Positions 55,418-64,000 of a stretch of DNA of 64,000 nt are shown here, in pieces (the first letter of the stretch is position 1; every line of letters begins with the position of its first letter). The notes below the pieces were generated by a model. That model was not told where the DNA came from and made no database searches. It saw only the letters and a program-made list of their open reading frames with translations. A program made the translations under genes and the position numbers. This DNA comes from Drosophila persimilis (Eukaryota > Arthropoda > Insecta > Diptera > Drosophilidae): assembly GCF_003286085.1 (NCBI RefSeq), contig NW_020825415.1, positions 62,001 through 126,000 of the forward strand. Reading direction: 5' to 3'.

Positions 55418-57143
55418 GCTCTTGCTTAAGCCGGTTGTGTTTTTTTCTTGCTCCCGCATTCTCCGCCCTTTGCCTAAATATCATACAACATTGTTGTGAC
55501 TTTGTTTTGATATATTATCGCATCTCTTTAATTTGATTCTACTTTGTGTTAACCACCAGTGTTTTGTTAGTAAACAAGTGTTTAATATAAATTCAATATT
55601 GCAATCGTAACGCATCGGACTCGTGCAGGCAATTTGTTATTGTTTTTTTTGCTCAGTCTGCTTTTCGTTATCGCTTCTTCGGTGTGCACTGTTCTCGCGC
55701 ATCAGCGTTTGCATCGCCCACACTCTCTCGTGAGCATAAGCGGGCTGCTCGCATTGTTGCTCTCACTCTCTCTGGATTGCTTATACTCTCCCTCTCTGTG
55801 GACTTTTCTTTTGTGTCTCTGCTTTGGTGAGTTTACTGCTCGTTTTCTGCACTTCGTTGGATCATCTGCTTTGAATTATTGCTGCTGCAGCTGATTGTCT
55901 GGCTCGCTCTGCTGTCTGCTCTCCTACTTTACCTGCGATCTAACTCCGCTCTTTTATTATTCGTGCACAGTGATTCTACTGCTGTCAATAATGGCAATCG
56001 TTTGTAGTGCAAAGAAATGTGAATTCGGTGGTGTTATCATTGGTGATTCATTTCTTAGCTGCTGGCTGTGCGACAATTTTGCCCACATAAAATGTGCTGG
56101 TGGTGGAAATTTTGGCCGGTTGAATGATCTAATCTCGAAACGCATGGGCCTGTCTTGGTCATGTCTGGCTTGTCGGGAGATTGAGGCCGAAATGCGCACA
56201 TTTATGAGACAGACTCGAACTGGGTTTCTGGATGTCCGGAAACAATTTGTTGCTCTCAACGAGAATTTTCTTGCCCTTGAATCACATTTTCTTGGGCTCA
56301 AACTCTTGAGCGAATCGCCTAGACGGAAAATTCCGCATAATGATACCAATCTCTTGCAATCTAATCCGATTGGTACGCCTGCCTCCCACCTTAATCCATC
56401 GGCAGCATTTCCGTGTAGTCATGCCACGCCGTTGTCTGTAAATCCGCCAACGGTGGCTCCGGAGTTCTTTACACCGAGCAATGTGGCCGTCACTTCTGAC
56501 GCGGTGAGTGCTCCTAGTGCGGGTGTGCTGGTTGCTGACGACGTCTTGCCAACTCCTGCTCCAATTCCTGCTCCAATTCCTGTTCCAATTCCTGCTCCAA
56601 TTCCTGCTCCAATTTCTGCTCCAATTCCTGCTACAACCATTGCTGCCAATTCCTCTGCCCTTGGACCGAGATCTCTTTTAGGAGTGGCTCCACCATCTCG
56701 ATCTCGCTCGGGACTTCAACTTAGAGCAGTGGTCCCTCGGAAAGCAATATTTGTTTCTCGTCTTATTCCTGAGGCTACAACAGAGGATGTTAAACAACAT
56801 CTCTCCTCTAAACTTAACACCTCGCCTGTTGATATAGTTGTGACTAAATTTACATTTAAACATAAGCGCAACATATCATCATTTAAAATTCTTCTCCCTG
56901 ATTCTTTACTATCCAGTTCTCTAAAACCGTCAATATGGCCTGAGCATACAATTGTGCATGAGTTCCTTCTCAAAGATTCGAACTCGAATCCTAGAATAAC
57001 TGAACATGCTCCAAAAAACTGATGTACTATTTTTCCATGCACTATCAGAACGTTCGCAGTTTGCTGGGAAAATTGCGTCAAATTCACACTAATAGCGCGT
57101 CCTTTGATTTCGATGCCATCGCGTTTACCGAAACCTGTGTAAA
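55403..57143 (+). mobile_element. CR1-like element, 5' half only
   Basis: Comprises a 5' UTR of about 590 bp rich in ct/tct (55430-55990), ORF1 (55991-57022) and the first about 30 codons of ORF2 (57030-57143: YQNVRSLLGKLRQI, FDAIAFTETCV, the start of a CR1-type endonuclease). It stops at the gypsy LTR. Since reverse transcription starts at the 3' end, losing the 3' half means a later insertion or deletion rather than incomplete copying. Confidence 0.7.
55991..57022 (+). CDS. CR1-like ORF1 with PHD-like zinc finger, intact
   Basis: 343 residues from ATG 55991 (MAIVCSAKKCEFGG); upstream open codons begin with a non-ATG codon. Residues 5-60 hold a PHD-like Cys/His pattern (CSAKKC, CWLC, HIKC, WSCLAC). 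A helical region follows (about 65-105), then a proline-rich linker with a run of PAPIPAPI-type repeats (about 180-215), and a C-terminal domain (IFVSRLIPEATTEDVKQHL). PHD-like fingers plus this C-terminal fold are found in ORF1 of Drosophila CR1-type elements. Likely an RNA- or chromatin-binding protein of the retrotransposon. The frame is undamaged although the element is cut downstream. Confidence 0.75.
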   Translation: MAIVCSAKKCEFGGVIIGDSFLSCWLCDNFAHIKCAGGGNFGRLNDLISKRMGLSWSCLACREIEAEMRTFMRQTRTGFLDVRKQFVALNENFLALESHFLGLKLLSESPRRKIPHNDTNLLQSNPIGTPASHLNPSAAFPCSHATPLSVNPPTVAPEFFTPSNVAVTSDAVSAPSAGVLVADDVLPTPAPIPAPIPVPIPAPIPAPISAPIPATTIAANSSALGPRSLLGVAPPSRSRSGLQLRAVVPRKAIFVSRLIPEATTEDVKQHLSSKLNTSPVDIVVTKFTFKHKRNISSFKILLPDSLLSSSLKPSIWPEHTIVHEFLLKDSNSNPRITEHAPKN

Positions 57144-57616
57144 ATGAAATGTTCAAATCCTTTTTGTTGGATCGTTGGGGCTCAACCCTCCGATCTGTTT
57201 TATTGTGATTTCTCTTCTGTCTTTTACAATTGTGGTTTGGGCTTTTGTAAGCCAAAAGCCGCGGAGCTGCGCTGCCAGTGACGCCGGCAGCGGAGCGGCA
57301 GAACTATGTGTTCTTATCTCTTATATGTTAATATGTATATGCTCAGCGCTGTTGGCAGCGAGAGCGCGAGGGAAGATATATGTGTGTATGCATGTATATT
57401 AGTGCCGTCAAGTCATGGGAACATGCTGACGCTGCACTTGGGTCGCTCGAGGCATTCTTGAGTGAATCGTAATACGATCACCCAGAATGTCTGGGACTTT
57501 ATTGTTACGTAAACACTGAAACAAAGTGTTACAGTGTGTATTCTTTAAGTACCGTCGGTACAGTGGGTATTCGAAATAATGAATACTTTACTTTACTTTA
57601 ATATGAGCATACTACA
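57144..57616 (-). repeat. 3' LTR of a gypsy-superfamily element
   Basis: Right edge (LTR start on the minus strand, tgtagtatgctc) at 57616 is fixed by the adjacent polypurine tract; the left edge is approximate because several TG starts occur near 57136-57152. About 470 bp, close to the size usual in the 412/mdg1 group. The minus strand has aataaa near 57502. The matching 5' LTR lies beyond the window. Confidence 0.7.
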
Positions 57617-57630
57617 TCTCCCTCCTTTTG
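57617..57630 (-). promoter_or_regulatory. Polypurine tract of the gypsy element
   Basis: Minus strand reads aaaaggagggaga just before tgtagtatgc, the normal place for plus-strand DNA priming. Confidence 0.75.
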
Positions 57631-57861
57631 AAAAATAACGTAATATAATGAAGTTATTTTATTTTTAGCTTTTACTATATATGTATACGAGTTATGTATT
57701 CTTAAAAAGACAATTTATATATATATTTTTTTCTTTTTTAGTCAATTATTAGAATATTGAATTTTAATTAATATTGATAAAATTTAAAAGTTATTTGAAT
57801 ATAAATGCGGAATAGTATATTTTTATGGTTTATATTTATGTATGGCCATACTAAAAAATTA

Positions 57862-60800
57862 TTAATAATTGCAAATCTTTAACCTATCCTTATGTACTTT
57901 CTGAGTTTTGTTTTTATTATCGGAGATTATGACGTTATCTCTTTCTCCGATACTTTCTACTCTATATGGTCCTATATATTTAAAATCTAGCTTATGTCCT
58001 GTTTCATTTTTCAATAAAACTTTATCTCCTACAGCTAAATTTAAATCTTTTAACTTTAAGTCATAGAGCTGTTTATTTTTAATTTTATGCTCCTCGAGCA
58101 TAATCCTTGCTCGTTTATATGCTATTTCTAATCTATATTTACTCTCTTTAGAGTAATCATCTATGTTATATAGAGGTGCTATTCTATCTATAGTATTAAA
58201 TTGAACTGGTAAGTTTGAAGTCTTACCGAAAACTAGCTCATATGGACAATAATCATGTGCCATAGAGGGGGTTGTATTAAAACAATATACGAAGTATTGC
58301 AGCCATACATCCCAATCTGATTTGTCAGCTGAGATGTATGAGCGTATGAACTCGTTAAATGTTCTGTGGCTTCGCTCCACGGTTCCTACAGTCTGGTGAT
58401 GATGTGCAGTAGAAGTTATGTTTTTGATGTTTAGATTTTTACATAAGTCTTCAATTATTGAATTTTTATATTCTGTTCCCATGTCCGTAATGAACGTCTT
58501 CATTGGACCGTACTTTAGAATAAAATTTTCAAAAATAGCTTTAGCTACTGTATTTGCACTTTTGTTTCTAATAGGTATGGCAACAAGGTATTTTGTCAGG
58601 TCACATATTAAGGTGACTGCATATTCATTTCCTTGTTCTGATTTAGGAAGTGGACCGATCGTATCCACTATTACCCTATCAAAAGCCATGTATGGTGTTT
58701 CTGTAATAGTCAATGGAGTTATTGTGTGCTTGGTTACTTTAGCTTTTTGGCATTTTGGACATTTTCGTATGTAATTGGTTATTTCTTTAGTCATACCTTT
58801 CCAAAAATAATGTCTTTTGACCTTGGCCAAGGTTTTTGTTATGCCTGTATGTCCTCCTTGTATGGGATCATCATGTAATGTAGACAGTATTGCTTCTTTT
58901 TCTTTTTCATTTTTAATTAGGGTCACCGGGTTGAGTAGCGCTACTCTTATTGTTCGTAATATTTTATTGCCCATATTTTTAAAATTATCTATTGAAATGT
59001 ATTCAAAGATATTTTCCCACGGTGCCACTTTGAGTTGGCTGATTTTTTGTTTACCGGCTTGCGTTTCAAGCCTTTGGAAAAACTGACCTAAGTCAAGGGT
59101 TCCATTAGTATACAAATCGCTAACATCATATCTTGCAGTAATTTTTTTTCCATGTTTGAAAAAACATAAATTATTATTTACATGCAAGGTCACTACTTTA
59201 CGTACTTCGTCATTGTTGATGACTTCATATACGTTGGGCTTTGAAGCTTTTGTTAGAGATTGCCTAGGCAATTCTATTTTTTCTTTTCCTGCGCAGGATT
59301 TCTGTCTACTCTGTTGCCTGGTAGTGACTTTCAGGACTTTATTCGTATTTTGTATGTTTTTTAGGTCTGTGATGGTTATTCTTGATAACGCATCTGCTAC
59401 ATGATTATCTTTACCCTTTAGATACTCGACTGTAAAGTCGTATTCTTCTAATTCGAGCCGCATGCGTGTGAGTTTTGAGCTAGGATTGACCATTGAAAAT
59501 AGGTATGTTAGTGGTCTGTGATCCGTTTTTACTGTAAAGTGTTTACCATAGATATATGGTCGAAAATGGGTAATTGCCCAATGAATTGCTGCTAATTCCT
59601 GTTCTGTAGTACTTTTGTTACTTTCACCTTTTGTGAATGAACGTGATGCATATGCTAATGGGAGTTGGAGTCCGTTATGGTTTTGAGTTAAAACCGCTCC
59701 ACATGCTTGTTTACTAGCATCGGTGATTATGCAAAATTCTTTCTGAAAATCTGGGTACTGTAACAGAGTGGGTTCCATAAGTTTATCTTTTAAATATTGG
59801 AATGCATTTTGACATTCAGTTGACCACTCAAAGGGGACATTCTTTTTACATAATCTAGTTATGTGCCGGGAATAGTCGGCGAAGTTTTTAATAAAACGTC
59901 TATAATAATTGCAAAATGCAATAAATCGTCTAGCGCTGTCCGCATCATGTGGGACTGGATAGTTTTTGATGACGTCATATTTCTTGTCATCTGGCAAGAT
60001 TCCTTTATCTGTGCATTTATGACCAAGAAAGGTCACTTCATGCATAAAAAATGAACATTTTTGTGGATGTAATTTTAGGTTGTGTTTCCTACATATCTCA
60101 AAAATATCTGTTAAGTTTTTAAGCATATGTTTTTCGGAACAACCCATGACTATTAGATCGTCCATATACAGGAAGGCTTGCGAAGCTTCAAGTCCAGAGA
60201 ATGCTATAGTCATCATTCTTTGAAATGAATTCGGCGCTATTTTTAAACCAAATGGTAGTCGCGTGAAGCGATATGAGCCATTGCTCGTGGAAAAAGACGT
60301 TATATTTCGCGAACTTTCTTCTAGTTCGATTTGATGAAAACCTGACATTAAGTCAAGGCATGAGAAATACTTTGCTCTACCTAGTTGATCCAAAATGTCA
60401 TCAATTCTAGGTAGTGGAAATTTGTCGGCCAGGAGTTTTTTGTTTATTTGACGATAGTCAACTACCAATCGCCATTTCTTTTGTTCTGAACCCGGAAGGG
60501 CTTTCTTTGGGACAAGTAGAAGTGGGCTGTTGTATTCTGATACGGATGGTTCGACAATATTGTCGTTGATTAATTTTCCTACTTGTTTTTTAATTTCCTC
60601 AACTTGGCTATGCGGACTTCGATAGTTCTTTATATATATAGGTTCGTCATCCCTCAATCTCAATTTCTGTTTATAAAAATTATTTGTTGTGATTGATTCG
60701 GTTTCAAGCCCGAATACGTCACTAAAATTTGTACATAGTTTAGTTAATTGCTTCTTGAATTGTACTGGGAAATGTTTGCTTAATTCAGCTATGACAGTTT

Positions 60801-61443
60801 TTTCTCGGATTTTTTGAGTTGTTTGAATTACCTTGTAATTCGAAAGTGGTTCATATTGTATGTTATTTATATGTACTAATTGGTTGGTACTGGTTGTATT
60901 CAGCAATCGGACAAATGTATTATTTTTTGAAGTTATTGTATTTGCTACATAAATACCAGGTTGAATTTCCTGGTTTGGGATCAATATGGTTTCTATATCG
61001 GACGTTAATTCTATTTTTCTGACAACTTGTGATCTTGCTGGTAGAAGAATTGTATTGTTACCAGAACTGTATGTTATTGGAACATAAATTTTAATTTTTA
61101 TATTATTTGGTCGTATTATTAACCAATCCTCTGCAGGTTTTAAGTCTATTAGGCAGTTTAATTCTTTTATGAAATCAATGCCTATTATTCCATCACACGG
61201 AATTGCAAAATTTTGATTAACTAAATGGAAATTGTGTGGAATTATGTACTTATCCGTCTGTAGCTCTATTAGGGCAAGGCCTTGGGATGTTATTATACCT
61301 TCCCCTATTCCTTGAATATCTATTTTATTTTTTGTTTGAATGTCGTTAAAGACATCTGAATTTTCTTTTAATAATGATATATTGGCACCGGTATCTATAA
61401 GGAATGTAAGTTGTTTTCCTGTTTTAGAATTGAGGAATGCCAC
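57862..61443 (-). CDS. Gypsy-superfamily pol polyprotein (412/mdg1-like), intact
   Basis: About 1,193 codons without interruption. Protease FLIDTGANISLL (about residue 15); RT with WRLVVDYRQINKK (about 325), FSCLDLMSGFHQI (about 360) and FLYMDDLIV (426-429); RNase H with ITDASKQACGAVL and TTEQELAAIHWAI (about 570-690); integrase with a zinc-binding HHCC region (about 855-905), VIVDTIGPL, ITDMGTEYKN and HHQTVGTVERSHRTF for the catalytic D,D,E, and a C-terminal module ending DRLKICNY. The first in-frame codon shown is GTG; the frame is open further up and lies -1 to gag, so expression probably depends on a -1 frameshift at the gag end. No env frame follows: only about 245 bp separate the stop from the LTR. 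This element appears potentially active. Confidence 0.92.
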   Translation of the reverse strand: MAFLNSKTGKQLTFLIDTGANISLLKENSDVFNDIQTKNKIDIQGIGEGIITSQGLALIELQTDKYIIPHNFHLVNQNFAIPCDGIIGIDFIKELNCLIDLKPAEDWLIIRPNNIKIKIYVPITYSSGNNTILLPARSQVVRKIELTSDIETILIPNQEIQPGIYVANTITSKNNTFVRLLNTTSTNQLVHINNIQYEPLSNYKVIQTTQKIREKTVIAELSKHFPVQFKKQLTKLCTNFSDVFGLETESITTNNFYKQKLRLRDDEPIYIKNYRSPHSQVEEIKKQVGKLINDNIVEPSVSEYNSPLLLVPKKALPGSEQKKWRLVVDYRQINKKLLADKFPLPRIDDILDQLGRAKYFSCLDLMSGFHQIELEESSRNITSFSTSNGSYRFTRLPFGLKIAPNSFQRMMTIAFSGLEASQAFLYMDDLIVMGCSEKHMLKNLTDIFEICRKHNLKLHPQKCSFFMHEVTFLGHKCTDKGILPDDKKYDVIKNYPVPHDADSARRFIAFCNYYRRFIKNFADYSRHITRLCKKNVPFEWSTECQNAFQYLKDKLMEPTLLQYPDFQKEFCIITDASKQACGAVLTQNHNGLQLPLAYASRSFTKGESNKSTTEQELAAIHWAITHFRPYIYGKHFTVKTDHRPLTYLFSMVNPSSKLTRMRLELEEYDFTVEYLKGKDNHVADALSRITITDLKNIQNTNKVLKVTTRQQSRQKSCAGKEKIELPRQSLTKASKPNVYEVINNDEVRKVVTLHVNNNLCFFKHGKKITARYDVSDLYTNGTLDLGQFFQRLETQAGKQKISQLKVAPWENIFEYISIDNFKNMGNKILRTIRVALLNPVTLIKNEKEKEAILSTLHDDPIQGGHTGITKTLAKVKRHYFWKGMTKEITNYIRKCPKCQKAKVTKHTITPLTITETPYMAFDRVIVDTIGPLPKSEQGNEYAVTLICDLTKYLVAIPIRNKSANTVAKAIFENFILKYGPMKTFITDMGTEYKNSIIEDLCKNLNIKNITSTAHHHQTVGTVERSHRTFNEFIRSYISADKSDWDVWLQYFVYCFNTTPSMAHDYCPYELVFGKTSNLPVQFNTIDRIAPLYNIDDYSKESKYRLEIAYKRARIMLEEHKIKNKQLYDLKLKDLNLAVGDKVLLKNETGHKLDFKYIGPYRVESIGERDNVIISDNKNKTQKVHKDRLKICNY

Positions 61444-61487
61444 GAATATATTGAGATTGAGGTTGATTGTGTGAACCGCTGGATTTT

Positions 61488-62804
61488 TTAATTTAGTGTA
61501 TCTAAAGGATCTTGGGAGTTTCCCGAAGCTGTCTGTGTAACACGAACATTGTTCTGTCGTGTGTTTCCATTGCTATTGTATCTTTGGTTGTTATAGGTTC
61601 CACCGTTATTACGGTTATTTCCCCTATAGCCAACACGACCTCTATTGTTATTATAACTATTGTTGTAAATATGGTTGTGGTTGTAACCACGACCATTTCC
61701 TCCACCGCGATAGTTACCTCGAAAGTTACTACCGCGGTAGACTTGTCCTTGTCTGGTGTACAATATTGAACTTGCACTACCAGTCATCTCTGTACTACAC
61801 TGTATATATTTTGCTACGGCATCATTCATTGTTGGGAATGTGCCTGCTTCTAGTATTGTTTTGAGTCTGCCGTGCTCGCAATTTTTAACCATTGTACTAA
61901 TGGCCTCCTTGCAGCTGAACTTATCGGCGTGTTTCGCTGGCAAACCCTCATCAATGTATGATGCTTCTAGAAGTTTTCGCATATCATCAATCTCTGTTGT
62001 GAATTGGGCTGCTGTTTTGCCTTTTTGGCATACTTTTGCCATTTTAGCCTTTATAACATCTGATGACTCTCCGACAATAGTGTCCTGCAATTTCTTTATT
62101 ATTGCGCTAATGGTGGTTTCATCTTGTATTTTATACAATGTAGTTCCTATTACTTTTGATTTAATTACTTCTATAGCTAAATTTTCGTATGGTCCTTTCG
62201 TTAGATTGACCAATTTGACTGCCGTAATGAATCTTTGCAAATGGAGTTTCTGTCCATTAAATTCCGGAATGGCGTGCGAAATATCTTTGATATATGCCCG
62301 TTGGGCAATTGTTTCGTCTGCCATTGTGGTTGGTTCTTGCCCAACTACGCTGTTTGCTGAACTAGTCGACGGTTTGTCGTCGTTCACCGGATGGTTCGAT
62401 CTATTTGATCGAGAATCGTCTTCCGATATAATGATAATATTTTTTACATTCGGGGGCCTGGGACTTATTGGCCTTGATTCCGATTCTACAGCTGGTATAT
62501 ATGTCGCAGCTGTGTTTAGAAGATTTGGGATGTGTATGTCTAGATTGAATTTTTCTTTAACGAATACTAATCGTTCCCTTAGACGTTTGAAGACGTCTGT
62601 AGATTGAAACCAATGTATATCAGTAAGTCTTTCTCTGTTTTCTAGAAAAAGTTCTCTGACCTCATTATATATGTTTACCAAATTAGTTGTATGTTTAATG
62701 ACCGTACTATTTTGTGTAGGTCTGTTCTGCGTTAAGCATTTGTATGACTTATCGAATTCTGCTCTTAGAGTGCAAACTTTAGCGCAGATCGTAAGCCAGT
62801 CCAT
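61488..62804 (-). CDS. Gypsy-superfamily gag, RG/N-rich C-terminus
   Basis: 438 residues from ATG 62804 (MDWLTICAKVCTLRAEFD). Middle region with helical capsid-like sequence (AIPEFNGQKLHLQRFITAVKL, SCKEAISTMVKNCEHGR). The last about 90 residues are rich in Arg, Gly and Asn (GSNFRGNYRGG, GRVGYRGNNRNN) and replace the CCHC knuckles found in many gags, so RNA binding is likely through this basic tail. Stop TAA at 61488; pol begins in the -1 frame across it. Absence of knuckles agrees with the 412/mdg1 group as I know it. Confidence 0.88.
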   Translation of the reverse strand: MDWLTICAKVCTLRAEFDKSYKCLTQNRPTQNSTVIKHTTNLVNIYNEVRELFLENRERLTDIHWFQSTDVFKRLRERLVFVKEKFNLDIHIPNLLNTAATYIPAVESESRPISPRPPNVKNIIIISEDDSRSNRSNHPVNDDKPSTSSANSVVGQEPTTMADETIAQRAYIKDISHAIPEFNGQKLHLQRFITAVKLVNLTKGPYENLAIEVIKSKVIGTTLYKIQDETTISAIIKKLQDTIVGESSDVIKAKMAKVCQKGKTAAQFTTEIDDMRKLLEASYIDEGLPAKHADKFSCKEAISTMVKNCEHGRLKTILEAGTFPTMNDAVAKYIQCSTEMTGSASSILYTRQGQVYRGSNFRGNYRGGGNGRGYNHNHIYNNSYNNNRGRVGYRGNNRNNGGTYNNQRYNSNGNTRQNNVRVTQTASGNSQDPLDTLN

Positions 62805-62813
62805 ATGTGTTTT

Positions 62814-63122
62814 TTAATGTTGTCCATTCCGATTGGAAGACAATCTAACATTAGCAATCACAATTCTTCCTAAAATTTCGTTTTCTATTATTTGGCTGTT
62901 TACGAGGATGCCGGGTATGGTTGATAATACGATACCTTTTTGTGTGGCATCACAATGAATTAGTGGTGAAAAAGGTAAATTATATTCGTTCATATATGAG
63001 TATTCGAACTCGTATATGCTAATTGGATTGGGGAATGCGGCTAAGATTGCTTTAGCTCTATATTCGAAATTTTCATTCCTGTCGTGGGTAGCCCTAATGG
63101 CTGCTGCTGTTCTACGAGACAT
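62814..63122 (-). CDS. Small ORF upstream of gag, about 102 codons
   Basis: ATG 63122 (MSRRTAAAIRATHDRNENF) to the stop at 62814, 10 bp before gag. It is basic at the start, then IYEFEYSYMNEYNLPFSPLIH and IIENEILGRIVIANVRLSS. No domain recognised. Elements of the 412/mdg1 group are known to have small ORFs upstream of gag, and this one fits that position. Its compact spacing with gag suggests it is a real gene of the element. Confidence 0.55.
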   Translation of the reverse strand: MSRRTAAAIRATHDRNENFEYRAKAILAAFPNPISIYEFEYSYMNEYNLPFSPLIHCDATQKGIVLSTIPGILVNSQIIENEILGRIVIANVRLSSNRNGQH

Positions 63123-63243
63123 TTTATTTTGTCTGTGTAACAATATATTAAAAGCGGGAATTCTACCTGAAGTGTACCCATGTACATGTATTCGAGCTCT
63201 ATTATGCTCCTAGGGGTCGTTGAGACCAATTTTTTTTTTTTTT

Positions 63244-63471
63244 TTAAACTCTATCTAAATTGTTTGCCCTACTCATATATCTCTTTTTAATTATCTTATT
63301 ATGTTTTACATACAATGTTAAAAGGAATTGTAAAACAGTGACAATGGTTAAAATCAGAAGTAATAACCAGAGTGCATTGAGATCATCCCTGTGGTCTATT
63401 ATTTTGACATTATTGACCACATTGGCCGTATTGTCTTTGGTCTGACTATCGTCAGAACCGAACCAACCCAT
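63244..63471 (-). CDS. Small ORF encoding a single-pass membrane protein, 75 codons
   Basis: ATG 63471 (MGWFGSDDSQTKDN) to the stop at 63244. Residues about 33-55 form one strong hydrophobic segment (ALWLLLLILTIVTVLQF...), followed by a basic tail (KHNKIIKKRYMSR). The residues before it are acidic or polar, so an N-out/C-in or tail-type orientation with the basic side in the cytosol is expected. It starts MGWFG, which could also be an N-myristoylation site. Located upstream of the other small ORF and gag in the 5' part of the gypsy element. Function unknown. Confidence 0.6.
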   Translation of the reverse strand: MGWFGSDDSQTKDNTANVVNNVKIIDHRDDLNALWLLLLILTIVTVLQFLLTLYVKHNKIIKKRYMSRANNLDRV

Positions 63472-64000
63472 GGTGATGATTTTCTCTCAAAAATTGGTTT
63501 CTACAATGTTGGGGTTTTTATTTTTATTTATTTTTTTTTTTTATTATTATTTGCTATTCATTTATTCTTTTCAATAATAAAAAAAAATTACTAAAAATCT
63601 TTTTTTTTTCTCATGGACACACATATCTATATACCCTTCCTTTTTTTTTTTTTTTTTTACTCTTTAAAATTTCATCAATATAAATTATTTTTTTTTTATA
63701 TATATTTGATCAAAATGAAGGAAGAAAAAAAAATGTTAAGGGACATGTGATCGATTTACAGGTTTTTCATTATATAATTCAATATCGATCACATGGTTTT
63801 AGTAATAGCCTAACAGAGGTTAGTATTTTCAAGTTGCACTTTAAGGGTGCTTCAACTTGAGATAGAATATTATAATTATTGGCAATATGAGGCATGGCAT
63901 TTCTGCAGCTCAATTGCGTTACTTCGCACCAGTGCGAAGTTGTTTATTGATTTCCTTGATGCGCTCTTGGCAGCGTTGTCGGTCCTCTTCATTTGTATAT
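63472..64000 (-). other. Leader of the gypsy element, to window end
   Basis: About 530 bp with long A/T runs (T-runs at 63529-63541, 63601-63610 and 63641-63658). No ORF. It contains a short palindromic pair 'acttcgcaccagtgcgaagt' (63921-63940). The priming site and 5' LTR were not reached. Confidence 0.5.
63921..63940. repeat. Perfect palindrome in the gypsy leader
   Basis: ACTTCGCACC/AGTGCGAAGT: arms ACTTCGCAC and GTGCGAAGT with a 2-base centre. In the RNA it would form a strong 9-bp stem, possibly part of a packaging, dimerisation or insulator-like site, though nothing shows which. Confidence 0.5.

Noticed and set aside
57617..57861. env gene of the gypsy element
   Set aside because: Only about 245 bp lie between pol and the LTR; no third long frame exists. 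The element belongs to an env-less group.

Overview
This window looks like repeat-dense heterochromatic or pericentromeric DNA from a Drosophila (or close drosophilid). The evidence is a DINE-1/INE-1 type Helitron-like family with its (GTCY)n core, a copia element with its typical priming site, several BEL/Pao elements, a 412/mdg1-type gypsy element, and Jockey, CR1 and LOA clade non-LTR retrotransposons. The species cannot be fixed from the sequence. Almost all of the 64 kb is transposable element, much of it nested. The only recognisable host gene sequence is a copy of Eogt (EGF-domain O-GlcNAc transferase).

Layout. 1-543: 3' part of a DINE-1. 544-1375: Jockey-clade reverse transcriptase remnant. 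1376-5801: 3' part of a decayed BEL/Pao element on the minus strand (here called B1). 5802-27524: a second, plus-strand BEL/Pao element (B2). B2 has a 5' LTR, priming site and leader; the leader is interrupted by a large insertion (6483-20196) and then by an antisense Eogt copy (20336-21801). Decayed gag-pol (22174-27156) and a 3' LTR (27213-27524) follow. The insertion at 6483-20196 is a tandem LTR-internal-LTR-internal-LTR array of a third BEL/Pao family (A), minus strand, flanked by one 5-bp target duplication. Its first internal region carries a 5'-truncated CR1-like insertion (8711-10115).

27525-31590 is the least repetitive stretch. It holds an orphan tRNA-Tyr-type priming site with LTR edge, a full DINE-1 (29015-30109), and two unrecognised ORFs. 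31591-35596 is Jockey-clade sequence cut by DINE-1 copies. 35597-42720 is a complete but decayed B1 (both LTRs, 5-bp duplication GCCAG) with a B2 solo LTR inside gag. The stretch 34222-40497 is a second copy of 1-6112, so a segmental duplication of at least 6 kb is present.

42721-52514 is a CR1-like element broken by a DINE-1 (43533-44644) and by a 5.4-kb LOA-clade element (45458-50898) with a 12-bp target duplication. 52515-55417 holds a gag-like scrap and two nested copia-superfamily elements. 55403-57143 is the 5' half of another CR1-like element. 57144-64000 is the 3' 6.9 kb of a structurally intact minus-strand gypsy element (3' LTR, pol, gag, two small upstream ORFs); its 5' LTR lies beyond the window.

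The most interesting points are the Eogt copy embedded antisense in the leader of an LTR retrotransposon, the dimeric BEL array, the duplication whose edge falls on an LTR and leaves mismatched flanks around B2, and the small membrane-protein ORF of the gypsy element. Boundaries supported by matching target duplications are firm. Element family names below clade level are left open.
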